Shown here piece after piece: positions 22,195 through 33,790 of a stretch of 64,000 nt of DNA. The stretch is from Hydractinia symbiolongicarpus (taxonomy: Eukaryota; Cnidaria; Hydrozoa; Anthoathecata; Hydractiniidae): the NCBI RefSeq assembly GCF_029227915.1, contig NC_079886.1, positions 25,150,501 through 25,214,500 of the forward strand. The letters are read 5' to 3'. Within the stretch, counting starts at the first letter, position 1. The number at the start of each line of letters is the position of its first letter. Both the position numbers and the translations under genes were made by a program. The notes below the pieces were generated by a model. It worked only from the letters and a program-made list of their open reading frames with translations. It ran no database searches and was not told the DNA's origin.

Positions 22195-25074
22195 TCTCGT
22201 ACCGTCATGGCAAAGTTGGCTAAATACTGCATAATTTTGAAAAATAGTGACCATTCTGGGCAACTGTAATAAGTTAATTGTCCTGACTGGGCTCGATCAC
22301 GGGTGCCTTCATATGAAAGCACAGATCAATGACCACATGACCGCCTTGACCGGACAGAGAGTGTTGCAGGTGATGTAGAGAGTTTTTTGCAGATTCCTCG
22401 TTGACGACACCTGGCATGGCGCATGCGTCAGCACGGTCAAGTAGGGCAAAGTACCCCAATGTTTTCGCTAATTAAACGCACTTCGAGTACGAATTTTGAC
22501 TTGCGGCTTTCATCATTGGAACTGCCCTGACAGTCAGATGTTAAAAATGGGCTTGGAATTCTCGTAACATCATGGCAAGGTGATTTAATGACTTCATAAT
22601 TGTACAAAAAGAATAAACATTCTGGGCAGCTGGAATAAAATAATTGTCCATACCGGGCTCGATCCCAGGTACCTTCGGATGAAAGCGCAGAGCAATGACC
22701 ATAGGACTGTCGTGACCTGACAGGTAGTATTAGAGTTGTTTTAGAGAATGTCTTGCAGATTCCTCGTTGACGGCACGTGGCATGGCGTATACGTCAACGT
22801 CAGCACTGTCAAATAAGGCAAACTACCCAATTGTTTTCGCTAATCAAACGCGCTTCCCGTACGAATTTTAACTTGCGGTTTTTAGCATTCGAACTGCCTT
22901 GACATGTAGATTTTAAAAATGGGATTTGAATTCTCGTCACGTCATGGCAAGTTGATTTTAATACTGCATAATTTTGCAAAAAAATAGCAAATTCTGGGGA
23001 GCTGCAATAAAGTAATTGACCTGACCGGGCTCGATCCCAGGTGCCTTCAGACGAAAGCTCAGATCAATGACTACAGGACTGCCTTGACCTGACACGGAGT
23101 GCTAGAGTTGAAGTAGAGAATGTCTCGCAGATTCCTCATTCAGGTAACGTGGCATGGCGCATGCGTCAGCACAGGACTTTGACTCGCAGTCTTTAGCACA
23201 ATAACCGCCTTGACGTGTAGATTTTAAAAATGTGCTTCGAATTCTCGTAACGTCATGGCAAAGTGATTTAAATAGTGCGAAATTTTGCAAAATAATAACA
23301 ATTCTGGGCAACTGTAATAAGTTAATTGTCCTGACTGGGCTCGATCACGGGTGCCTTCAGATGAAAGCTCAGATCAATGACCACAGGACTGCCTTGACCT
23401 GACACGGAGAGTTAGTGTTGAAGTAGAGAATTTCTTCCAGATTCCTCGTTTACGGCACGTGGCATGGAGCATACGTCAGCACTGTCAAATATGGCAAAGT
23501 ACTCAAATGTTTTCGCTAATTAAACGCACTTCGCGTACGAATTTCAACTTGCATGCGTCAGCACAGCATTTTGACATGCGGTTTTTAGCATACAAACCGC
23601 TTTGACATGTAGATTTCAAAAATGGGCTCGGCATTCTCGTACCGTCATGGCAAAGTTGGCTAAATACTGCATAATTTTGAAAAATAGTGACCATTCTGGG
23701 CAACTGTAATAAGTTAATTGTCCTGACTGGGCTCGATCACGGGTGCCTTCATATGAAAGCACAGATCAATGACCACATGACCGCCTTGACCGGACAGAGA
23801 GTGTTGCAGGTGATGTAGAGAGTTTTTTGCAGATTCCTCGTTGACGACACCTGGCATGGCGCATGCGTCAGCACGGTCAAGTAGGGCAAAGTACCCCAAT
23901 GTTTTCGCTAATTAAACGCACTTCGAGTACGAATTTTGACTTGCGGCTTTCATCATTGGAACTGCCCTGACAGTCAGATGTTAAAAATGGGTTTGGAATT
24001 CTCGTAACATCATGGCAAGGTGATTTAATGACTTCATAATTGTACAAAAAGAATAAACATTCTGGGCAGCTGGAATAAAATAATTGTCCATACCGGGCTC
24101 GATCCCAGGTACCTTCGGATGAAAGCGCAGAGCAATGACCATAGGACTGTCGTGACCTGACAGGTAGTATTAGAGTTGTTTTAGAGAATGTCTTGCAGAT
24201 TCCTCGTTGACGGCACGTGGCATGGCGTATACGTCAACGTCAGCACTGTCAAATAAGGCAAACTACCCAATTGTTTTCGCTAATCAAACGCGCTTCCCGT
24301 ACGAATTTTAACTTGCGGTTTTTAGCATTCGAACTGCCTTGACATGTAGATTTTAAAAATGGGATTTGAATTCTCGTCACGTCATGGCAAGTTGATTTTA
24401 ATACTGCATAATTTTGCAAAAAAATAGCAAATTCTGGGGAGCTGCAATAAAGTAATTGACCTGACCGGGCTCGATCCCAGGTGCCTTCAGACGAAAGCTC
24501 AGATCAATGACTACAGGACTGCCTTGACCTGACACGGAGTGCTAGAGTTGAAGTAGAGAATGTCTCGCAGATTCCTCATTCAGGTAACGTGGCATGGCGC
24601 ATGCGTCAGCACAGGACTTTGACTCGCAGTCTTTAGCACAATAACCGCCTTGACGTGTAGATTTTAAAAATGTGCTTCGAATTCTCGTAACGTCATGGCA
24701 AAGTGATTTAAATAGTGCGAAATTTTGCAAAATAATAACAATTCTGGGCAACTGTAATAAGTTAATTGTCCTGACTGGGCTCGATCACGGGTGCCTTCAG
24801 ATGAAAGCTCAGATCAATGACCACAGGACTGCCTTGACCTGACACGGAGAGTTAGTGTTGAAGTAGAGAATTTCTTCCAGATTCCTCGTTTACGGCACGT
24901 GGCATGGAGCATACGTCAGCACTGTCAAATATGGCAAAGTACTCAAATGTTTTCGCTAATTAAACGCACTTCGCGTACGAATTTCAACTTGCATGCGTCA
25001 GCACAGCATTTTGACATGCGGTTTTTAGCATACAAACCGCTTTGACATGTAGATTTCAAAAATGGGCTCGGCAT
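22195..25074 (+). repeat. 1440-bp 4-mer HOR, two near-identical copies
   Basis: Copies at about 22195-23634 and 23635-25074. Anchors 22408, 22774, 23146, 23456 and 23848 give 366+372+310+392 = 1440. The 372-bp member owes its extra 6 bp to a doubled ACGTCA (ACGTCAACGTCAGC near 22,793). The copies match over almost all positions read; I noticed one C/T difference at about 22,552 versus 23,992. A third copy starts after 25,074 but accumulates differences from about 25,180. Confidence 0.9.
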
Positions 25075-26921
25075 TCTCGTACCGTCATGGCAAAGTTGGC
25101 TAAATACTGCATAATTTTGAAAAATAGTGACCATTCTGGGCAACTGTAATAAGTTAATTGTCCTGACTGGGCTCGATCACGGGTGCCTTCGGATGAAAGC
25201 GCAGATCAATGACCACATGACGGCCTTGACCGGACAGAGAGTGTTGCAGGTGATGTAGAGAGTTTTTTGCAGATTCCTCGTTGACGACACGTGGCATGGC
25301 GCATGCGTCAGCACGGTCAAGTAGGGCAAAGTACCCCAATGTTTTCGCTAATTAAACGCACTTCGAGTACGAATTTTGACTTGCGGCTTTCATCATTGGA
25401 ACTGCCCTGACAGTCAGATGTCAAAAATGGGTTTGGAATTCTCGTAACATCATGGGAAGGTGATTTAAAGACTTCATAATTGTACAAAAAGAATAAACAT
25501 TCTGGGCAGCTGGAATAAAATAATTGTCCATACCGCGCTCGATCCCAGGTACCTTCGGATGAAAGCGCAGAGCAATGACCATAGGACTGCCGTGACCTGA
25601 CAGGTAGTGTTAGAGTTGTTGTAGAGAATGTCTTGCAGATTCCTCGTTGATGGCACGTGGCATGGCGCATACGTCAGCTCTGTCAAATAAGGCAAATTAC
25701 CCAAATGTTTTCGCCAATCAAACGCACTTCCCGTACGAATTTTAACTTGCGTTTTTTAGCATTCGAACTGCCTTGACATGTAGATTTAAAAATAGGCTTT
25801 GAATTTACGTCACGTCATGGCAAGTTGATTTTAACACTGCATAATTTGGCAAAAAAATAGCAATTCTGGGCAGCTGCAATAACGTAATTGACCTTTCCGG
25901 GCTCGATCCTTGGTACCTTCGGACGAAAGCTCAGATCAATGACCACAGGACTGCCTTGACCTCACACGGAATGTTAGAGTTGAAGTAGAGAATGTCTCGC
26001 AGATTCTTCATTGAGGGAACGTGGCATGGCGCATGCGTCATCACAGAACTTTGACTTGCGGTCTTTAGCATACGAACCGTCTTGACGTGTAGATTTTAAA
26101 AATGGGCTTGGAATTCTCGTAACGTCATGGCAAAGTGATTTAAATACTAAATAATTTTGCAAATAAAATAACAATGCAGAACAGCTGTTATAAAGTAATT
26201 GTCCTGACCGGACCTCGATCCCAGGTACCTTCGGATGAGAGCGCAGAGCAATGACCATAGGACGGGTTTGACCTGATACGTAGTGTTGGAATTGATGTAG
26301 AGAATGTCTCGCGGATTCCTAGTTGACGGCACGTAGCATGGCGCATACGTCAGCACTGTCAAATAGGGAAAAGGCACCAAATGGTTTCGTTAATTGAACG
26401 GAATTCCTGTACGAAATTTTGGTTGCGATTTTCAGCATTCAAACTACCTTGACATGTAGATTTTAAAAACGTGCTTCGAATTCTCGTAACGTCATGGCAA
26501 AGTGATTTAAATAGTGAGTAGTTTTGCAAAATAGTAACAATTCTGGGCAACTGGGATAAAGTAATTGTCCTGATCGGGCTCAATCACGGGTACCTTCGGA
26601 TGAAAGCGCAGATCAATGACTACAGGACTGCCTTGGCCTGACACGGAGTGTTAGATTTGAAGTAGATAATGTCTCCCAGATTCCTCATTGTGGGCACGTG
26701 GCATGGCGCATGCGTCAGGACAGCATTTTGACATGCGGTTTTTAGCATGCGAACCGCCTTGACATGTAGATTTCAAAAATGGGCTTGGCATTCTCGTACC
26801 GTCATGGCAAAGTTGGCTAAATACTGCATAATTTTGAAAAAAATAACAATTCTGGGCAAACGTAATAAGTTAATTGTCCTGACTGGGCTCGATCACGGGT
26901 GCCTTCGGATGAAAGCGCAGA
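24130..26921 (+). repeat. 2790-bp 8-mer HOR, first copy
   Basis: Anchors at 24214, 24586, 24896, 25288, 25654, 26018, 26330, 26695 and 27004 give 372+310+392+366+364+312+365+309 = 2790. Its first half overlaps the second 1440-bp copy, so the 2790-bp duplication was superimposed on the earlier 1440-bp duplication. The right end is a joint near 26,920, where GGATGAAAGCGCAGAGCAATG switches back to the sequence found at about 24,120. Confidence 0.88.
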
Positions 26922-29711
26922 GCAATGACCATAGGACTGTCGTGACCTGACAGGTAGTATTAGAGTTGTTTTAGAGAATGTCTTGCAGATTCCTCGTTGA
27001 CGGCACGTGGCATGGCGTATACGTCAACGTCAGCACTGTCAAATAAGGCAAACTACCCAATTGTTTTCGCTAATCAAACGCGCTTCCCGTACGAATTTTA
27101 ACTTGCGGTTTTTAGCATTCGAACTGCCTTGACATGTAGATTTTAAAAATGGGATTTGAATTCTCGTCACGTCATGGCAAGTTGATTTTAATACTGCATA
27201 ATTTTGCAAAAAAATAGCAAATTCTGGGGAGCTGCAATAAAGTAATTGACCTGACCGGGCTCGATCCCAGGTGCCTTCAGACGAAAGCTCAGATCAATGA
27301 CTACAGGACTGCCTTGACCTGACACGGAGTGCTAGAGTTGAAGTAGAGAATGTCTCGCAGATTCCTCATTCAGGTAACGTGGCATGGCGCATGCGTCAGC
27401 ACAGGACTTTGACTCGCAGTCTTTAGCACAATAACCGCCTTGACGTGTAGATTTTAAAAATGTGCTTCGAATTCTCGTAACGTCATGGCAAAGTGATTTA
27501 AATAGTGCGAAATTTTGCAAAATAATAACAATTCTGGGCAACTGTAATAAGTTAATTGTCCTGACTGGGCTCGATCACGGGTGCCTTCAGATGAAAGCTC
27601 AGATCAATGACCACAGGACTGCCTTGACCTGACACGGAGAGTTAGTGTTGAAGTAGAGAATTTCTTCCAGATTCCTCGTTTACGGCACGTGGCATGGAGC
27701 ATACGTCAGCACTGTCAAATATGGCAAAGTACTCAAATGTTTTCGCTAATTAAACGCACTTCGCGTACGAATTTCAACTTGCATGCGTCAGCACAGCATT
27801 TTGACATGCGGTTTTTAGCATACAAACCGCTTTGACATGTAGATTTCAAAAATGGGCTCGGCATTCTCGTACCGTCATGGCAAAGTTGGCTAAATACTGC
27901 ATAATTTTGAAAAATAGTGACCATTCTGGGCAACTGTAATAAGTTAATTGTCCTGACTGGGCTCGATCACGGGTGCCTTCGGATGAAAGCGCAGATCAAT
28001 GACCACATGACGGCCTTGACCGGACAGAGAGTGTTGCAGGTGATGTAGAGAGTTTTTTGCAGATTCCTCGTTGACGACACGTGGCATGGCGCATGCGTCA
28101 GCACGGTCAAGTAGGGCAAAGTACCCCAATGTTTTCGCTAATTAAACGCACTTCGAGTACGAATTTTGACTTGCGGCTTTCATCATTGGAACTGCCCTGA
28201 CAGTCAGATGTCAAAAATGGGTTTGGAATTCTCGTAACATCATGGGAAGGTGATTTAAAGACTTCATAATTGTACAAAAAGAATAAACATTCTGGGCAGC
28301 TGGAATAAAATAATTGTCCATACCGCGCTCGATCCCAGGTACCTTCGGATGAAAGCGCAGAGCAATGACCATAGGACTGCCGTGACCTGACAGGTAGTGT
28401 TAGAGTTGTTGTAGAGAATGTCTTGCAGATTCCTCGTTGATGGCACGTGGCATGGCGCATACGTCAGCTCTGTCAAATAAGGCAAATTACCCAAATGTTT
28501 TCGCCAATCAAACGCACTTCCCGTACGAATTTTAACTTGCGTTTTTTAGCATTCGAACTGCCTTGACATGTAGATTTAAAAATAGGCTTTGAATTTACGT
28601 CACGTCATGGCAAGTTGATTTTAACACTGCATAATTTGGCAAAAAAATAGCAATTCTGGGCAGCTGCAATAACGTAATTGACCTTTCCGGGCTCGATCCT
28701 TGGTACCTTCGGACGAAAGCTCAGATCAATGACCACAGGACTGCCTTGACCTCACACGGAATGTTAGAGTTGAAGTAGAGAATGTCTCGCAGATTCTTCA
28801 TTGAGGGAACGTGGCATGGCGCATGCGTCATCACAGAACTTTGACTTGCGGTCTTTAGCATACGAACCGTCTTGACGTGTAGATTTTAAAAATGGGCTTG
28901 GAATTCTCGTAACGTCATGGCAAAGTGATTTAAATACTAAATAATTTTGCAAATAAAATAACAATGCAGAACAGCTGTTATAAAGTAATTGTCCTGACCG
29001 GACCTCGATCCCAGGTACCTTCGGATGAGAGCGCAGAGCAATGACCATAGGACGGGTTTGACCTGATACGTAGTGTTGGAATTGATGTAGAGAATGTCTC
29101 GCGGATTCCTAGTTGACGGCACGTAGCATGGCGCATACGTCAGCACTGTCAAATAGGGAAAAGGCACCAAATGGTTTCGTTAATTGAACGGAATTCCTGT
29201 ACGAAATTTTGGTTGCGATTTTCAGCATTCAAACTACCTTGACATGTAGATTTTAAAAACGTGCTTCGAATTCTCGTAACGTCATGGCAAAGTGATTTAA
29301 ATAGTGAGTAGTTTTGCAAAATAGTAACAATTCTGGGCAACTGGGATAAAGTAATTGTCCTGATCGGGCTCAATCACGGGTACCTTCGGATGAAAGCGCA
29401 GATCAATGACTACAGGACTGCCTTGGCCTGACACGGAGTGTTAGATTTGAAGTAGATAATGTCTCCCAGATTCCTCATTGTGGGCACGTGGCATGGCGCA
29501 TGCGTCAGGACAGCATTTTGACATGCGGTTTTTAGCATGCGAACCGCCTTGACATGTAGATTTCAAAAATGGGCTTGGCATTCTCGTACCGTCATGGCAA
29601 AGTTGGCTAAATACTGCATAATTTTGAAAAAAATAACAATTCTGGGCAAACGTAATAAGTTAATTGTCCTGACTGGGCTCGATCACGGGTGCCTTCGGAT
29701 GAAAGCGCAGA
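26922..29711 (+). repeat. 2790-bp 8-mer HOR, second copy
   Basis: Repeats the preceding block at exactly 2790 bp (landmarks 25317/28107, 25474/28264, 25974/28764, 26747/29537). Long stretches appear identical by eye. Similarity to the first copy's continuation stops at about 29,712 (GCAGATC versus GCAGAGC), which places the end of the duplicated segment. Confidence 0.88.
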
Positions 29712-31170
29712 TCAATGACCACAGGACCGCCTTGACCGGCCAGAGAGTGTTGGAGGTGATGTAGAGAGTTTTTTGCAGATTCCTCGTTGACGGCACGTGG
29801 CATGGCGCATACGTCAGCACTGTCAAATAGGGCAAATTACCCAAATGTTTTCGCTAATCAAACGCGCTTCCCATACGAATTATATTTTGTGGTTTTTAGC
29901 ATTCGAACTGCCTTGACATGTAGATTTTAAAAATGTACTGTGAATTCTCGTCACTTCATGGCAAGTTCATTTTAATACTGCTTAATTTTGCAAAAAAATA
30001 GCAATTACTTCGGACGAAAGCTGAGATCAATGACCACAGGATTGCCTTGACCTGACACGGAGTGTTAGAGTTGAAGTAGAGAATGTCTTGCAGATTCCTC
30101 ATTGAGGGAACGTGGCTTGGCGCGTTCGTCAGCACTGTCAAATAGGGAAAGGCACCAAATGGTTTCGTTAATTGAACGGAATTCCTGTACAAATTTTGGG
30201 TTGAGATTTTCAGCATTCAAACTGCCTTAACATGTAGATTTAAAAAATGGGCTTGGTATTCTCGTCACGTCATGCCAAGTTAATTTTAATACTGCATAAT
30301 GTTGCAAAATAATGTCAATTATGGGCAGCTCGAATAAAGTAATTGACCTGACTGGGCTAATTAAACGCACTTCGCGTACGAATTTTGACTTGCATGCGTC
30401 AGCACGGCATTTTGATATGCTGTCTTTAGCATACAAACCGCCTTGACATGTAGATTTCAAAAATGCGCTTGGAATTCTCGTAACGTCATGGCAAAGTGAT
30501 TTAAATACTGAATAATTTTGCAAATAAATTAACAATACTGAGCAGCTGGTATAAAGTAATTGTCCTGACCGGACCTTGATCCCAGGTAACTTCGGATGAA
30601 AGCCCAGAGCAATGACGATAGGACGCCCTTGTCCTGACACGTAGTGTTGGAGTTGATGTAGAGAATGTCTCGCAGATTCCTCGTTGAAGGCACGTGGCAC
30701 GGCGCATACATCAGCTCTGTCAAATAGGGAAAATTCACCAAATGGTTTCGTTAATTGAACGGAATTCCTGTACGAATTTTGGGTTGCGATTGTCAGCATT
30801 AAAACTGCCTTGACATGTAGATTTTAAAAATGGGCTTGGAATTCTCGTAACGTCATAGCAAGGTGATTTAAATAGTGCATAATTTTGCAAAAAAATAGCA
30901 ATTATGGGTAGCTGGAATAAAGTAATTCTCCTAACCGGGCTTGATCCCAGGTAACTTCGGATGAAAACACAGAGCAATGACCACACGACCGTCTTCTCCT
31001 GACACGGAGTGTTAATGTTGATGGAGAGAATGTCTCGCACTTCGCGTACGCACTTTGACTTGCGGTTTACAGCATTGGAACTGCCCTGACATGCAGATGT
31101 CAAAAATGGGTTTGGAATTCTCGTAACGTAATGGCAAGGTGATTTAAACACTGCATCATTTTGCGAAAAA
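29712..31170 (+). repeat. Scrambled A monomers at the right edge of the island
   Basis: A monomers broken by several internal joints: near 30,003 (AGCAATT|ACTTCGG), 30,357 (GACTGGGCT|AATTAAACGC) and 31,038 (GTCTCGCA|CTTCGCG), each removing part of a monomer. Substitutions relative to the HOR zone are also more frequent by eye. The longest open frame of the window (190 codons, minus strand, 30227-30799) lies here and is not considered a gene. Confidence 0.8.
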
Positions 31171-31220
31171 TAAGGCGCATGTGTCAGCATGGTCAAGTAG
31201 GACTTCAAGCTTATAAATGT
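31165..31220. other. Right A/B satellite junction with a detached A fragment
   Basis: A monomer sequence stops within the TTTTGCGAAAAATA segment at about 31171. It is followed by a 30-bp piece from a different part of the A monomer (GGCGCATGTGTCAGCATGG through GGTCAAGTAGG). At about 31200 B resumes with ACTTCAAGCTTATAAATG. The two families share GG at the switch, so the breakpoint cannot be fixed to one base. B resumes about 113 bp further into its monomer than where the left flank stopped at 865. Confidence 0.88.
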
Positions 31221-31906
31221 GATAAATGAGACAATTGGACTCCAAGAATTAAAATTTTTCTCACTCTGGTATGACTGCTGGAACTCCGCAGTTACACGGG
31301 ACGCTCTGTTAGATGTGTATTTAAATATTTAGCTCCAAAAATCATTTTTTACAGTGGCACCAATAAGAGCAGTTAGCGTACGCTGAAGAAATAGAAACAG
31401 TTTCAAAAGCGAGATTCATTGACATTTCATTGACTATCGAACGGTATCAGTCCGCTTGAGTTACAACAGCTGCGTCACATATTCATACCAACATGTATTT
31501 AGCGACATTTTTTCGGTATTACTGGGTTGCATTGCTGTTAAAAGTGAAACGATTGACCGTGTGATCTAATTGAACTTATTTTGGACGTTAATCTTATAAA
31601 TGAGATAAATGAGACAATTGGACTCCAAGAATAACATTTTTCTCGCTCTTGCATGACTGCTGAAATTTTGAAGTTATGCAGGAGGCTCTGTTAGCTCTGT
31701 GTTTAAATAATTAGTTCCATAAGTCATTTTTTACGGTGGTACCAATAAGAGCCGTTAGCGTACCCTGAAGAAATAGAAACAGGTTCAGAAGCTGCATTTC
31801 TTTGACTTTCGAACTGTATCAGTCCGTTTGAGTTACAACGGTTGCGTCACATATTCGTACCAACATGTATTTATCGACATGTTTTCGGTATTACTGTGTT
31901 GCATTG

Positions 31907-31916
31907 CTTTTAAAAG
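31907..31916. other. 10-bp perfect palindrome in B monomers
   Basis: CTTTTAAAAG is self-complementary and is kept at the same monomer position in most B units, just before TGAAACGATTGACC. The monomer also holds an ATTTAAAT palindrome further on. Variants such as CTTTTAAGAG and CTTTCAAAAG occur. Confidence 0.65.
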
Positions 31917-33409
31917 TGAAACGATTGACCGTGGGACTTAATTGAACTGATTGTGAACTTGAACCTTATAAATGTGATAAATGAGACAATTGGACTCCAA
32001 GAATTAACATTCCTCTCACTTTGGCAGGAATGCTGAGACTCCGCAGTTACACTAGACGCTCTGTTAGCTCTTTAATTAAATATTTAATTCGATAATTCAT
32101 TTTTTACAGTGGGACCAATCCAAGCCGTTAGAGCGCACTGAGAAAAGAGAGAAATTTTTGAAAACTACATTTCATTGACTTTCGAACGGTATTAGTCCGT
32201 TTGAGTTACAACAGTTGCGTCACATATTCGTACCAACATGTATTCAGCGATATTTGTCCGGTATTACCAAGATGCATTGCTTTTAAAAGTTAAACGATTG
32301 ACCGTGGGACATAATTGAACTGATTTTGAACTTGAACCTTATAAATGTGATAAATGAGACAATTGGATTCCAAGAATTAACATTTTTCTCACTCTGGTAT
32401 GACTGCTGGAGCTCTGCAATTACACTGGATGCTCTGTTAGCTCTTTATTAAAATATCTGGATCAAAAAGTGATTTTTACAGTGGGAACAATCGAAGCCGT
32501 TAGCGCGCGCCGAAGAAATAGAAACAGTTTCTAAAACTACATTTCATTGCCTTTCGAACAATATTAGTCCGTTTCAGTTACAACGGTTGCGTCACATATC
32601 CCTACCAACATGTATTTAGCGATATTTTTCCGGCATTACTAGGTTGCATTGCTTTTAAAAGTTAAACGATTGACTGTGGGACCTAATTGAACTGATTTGG
32701 AACTTGAACCTTATAAATGTGATAAATGAGACAATTGGACTCCAAGAATTAACATTCCTCTCATTTGGCAGGAATGCTGAGACTCCGCAATTACACTAGA
32801 CACTCTGTAAGCTCTTTATTTAAATATTTAGTTCGATAAGCCATTTTTTACAGTGGAACCAATCCAAGCCGTTAGAGCGCACTGAGAAAAGAGAGAAATT
32901 TTTTAAGACTACATTTCATTGACTTTTGAACGGTATCAGTCCGTTTGAGTTACAACGGTTGAGTCACATATTCGTACCAAAATGTATATAGCGATATTTT
33001 TCCGGCATTACTAGGTTGCATTGGTTTTAAAAGTGAAACGATTGACCGTGGGACCTAATTGAACTGATTTTGAACTTGAACCTTATAAATGTGATAAATG
33101 AGACAATTGGACTCCAAGAATTAACATTCTTCTCACTTTGGCAGGAATGCTGAATGTCCGCAGTTAGACTAGACGCTCTGCTAGCTCTTTATTTAAATAT
33201 TCAGTATGATAAGTCATTTTTTAGAGTGGGACTAATCCAAGCCGTTAGAGTGCACTGAGAACAGAGAGAAATTTTTTAAAACTACATTTTATTGACTTTC
33301 AAACGGTATCAGTCCGTTTGAGTGACAACAGTAGCGTTGCATATTCGTACCAACATGTATTTAGAAACATTTTACCGGTAATACTAGGTTGCAATGCTTT
33401 TAAAAGTGA

Positions 33410-33790
33410 AACGATTGACCCTGTGATTTAATTGAACTGATTTTTAACTTTAACCTTATAAAGCCGTTAGCGTACGCCGAGGAAATAGAGACAATTTCTA
33501 AAACTACATTTTATTGACTTTCGAACGATGTCAGTCCGTTTGAGTTACAACGGTTGCGTCACATATCCGTACCAACATGTACTTAGCGATATGTTTCCGA
33601 TATCACTTGGTTGCACTGGTTTTAGAAGTGAAACGATTGACCGTGGTTCCTAATTGAACTAACTTTGGACTTTAATCTTATAAATGTGATAAATGAGACA
33701 ATTTGACTCCAAGAATGAACATTCTTCTCTCTACATTTTACCGGTGTTACTAGGTTGCAATGCTTTTAAAAGTGAAATGATTGACCGTGT
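33410..33790 (+). repeat. B segment with two truncation joints
   Basis: Near 33,460 CCTTATAA is fused directly to AGCCGTTAGCGTACG, skipping about 170 bp of the monomer. Near 33,732 TTCTTCTCTCT is fused to ACATTTTACCGGTGTTAC, skipping a large part of the next one. The second joint is found again near 55,280, showing common descent of the two places. Confidence 0.78.

Larger units (their letters stand above)
866..31200 (+). repeat. Family A satellite island (basic period about 366 bp)
   Basis: A continuous head-to-tail array of a repeat unrelated by eye to family B. The anchor CACGTGGCATGG recurs at 866, 1231, 1596, 1906, 2216, 2608, 2974, 3339, 3705, 4070 and so on, giving spacings of 365-366 with shorter (310) and longer (392) exceptions. 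All monomers read in the same direction. Recurrent words in order are CACGTGGCATGGCGCAT, GCTAATTAAACGCAC, CCTTGACATGTAG, GGAATTCTCGT, TTTTGCAAAA, CTCGATCCCAGGTACC, and TCAATGACCACAGGAC. Roughly 85-90 monomers are present. Nothing but this repeat is seen; there is no unique sequence longer than a few tens of bases. Confidence 0.95.

Noticed and set aside
22195-29711. Treating the near-identical 1440/2790-bp copies as an assembly error
   Set aside because: Not proven, but the copies have at least one clear difference (about 22,552 versus 23,992) and distinct right-hand joints at 26,920 and 29,712, which fits true duplication better. Long reads would settle it.
30227-30799. 190-codon open frame on the minus strand, the longest in the window, and many 60-117-codon frames sharing the same peptide phrases
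   Set aside because: They are the same A-monomer strand read in successive repeats. They start and stop at arbitrary monomer positions, switch frame at length-class changes, match no domain I recognise, and their peptide conservation is no more than the DNA conservation. 366 and 939 being multiples of three explains frames crossing monomer borders.
866-31200. CRISPR array
   Set aside because: The regular spacing is that of complete 310-392 bp monomers; there are no short repeats with unique spacers and no cas genes.
866-31200. The A island as a single transposon or retroelement insertion
   Set aside because: No terminal repeats, target duplication, integrase, transposase or reverse transcriptase frame. 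The interior is wholly tandem monomers.
32130-32170. Poly-A/T runs such as AAATTTTTTAAAAC as terminators or promoters
   Set aside because: They recur in each B monomer as part of the repeat, with no gene nearby to serve. At most they could bend DNA.
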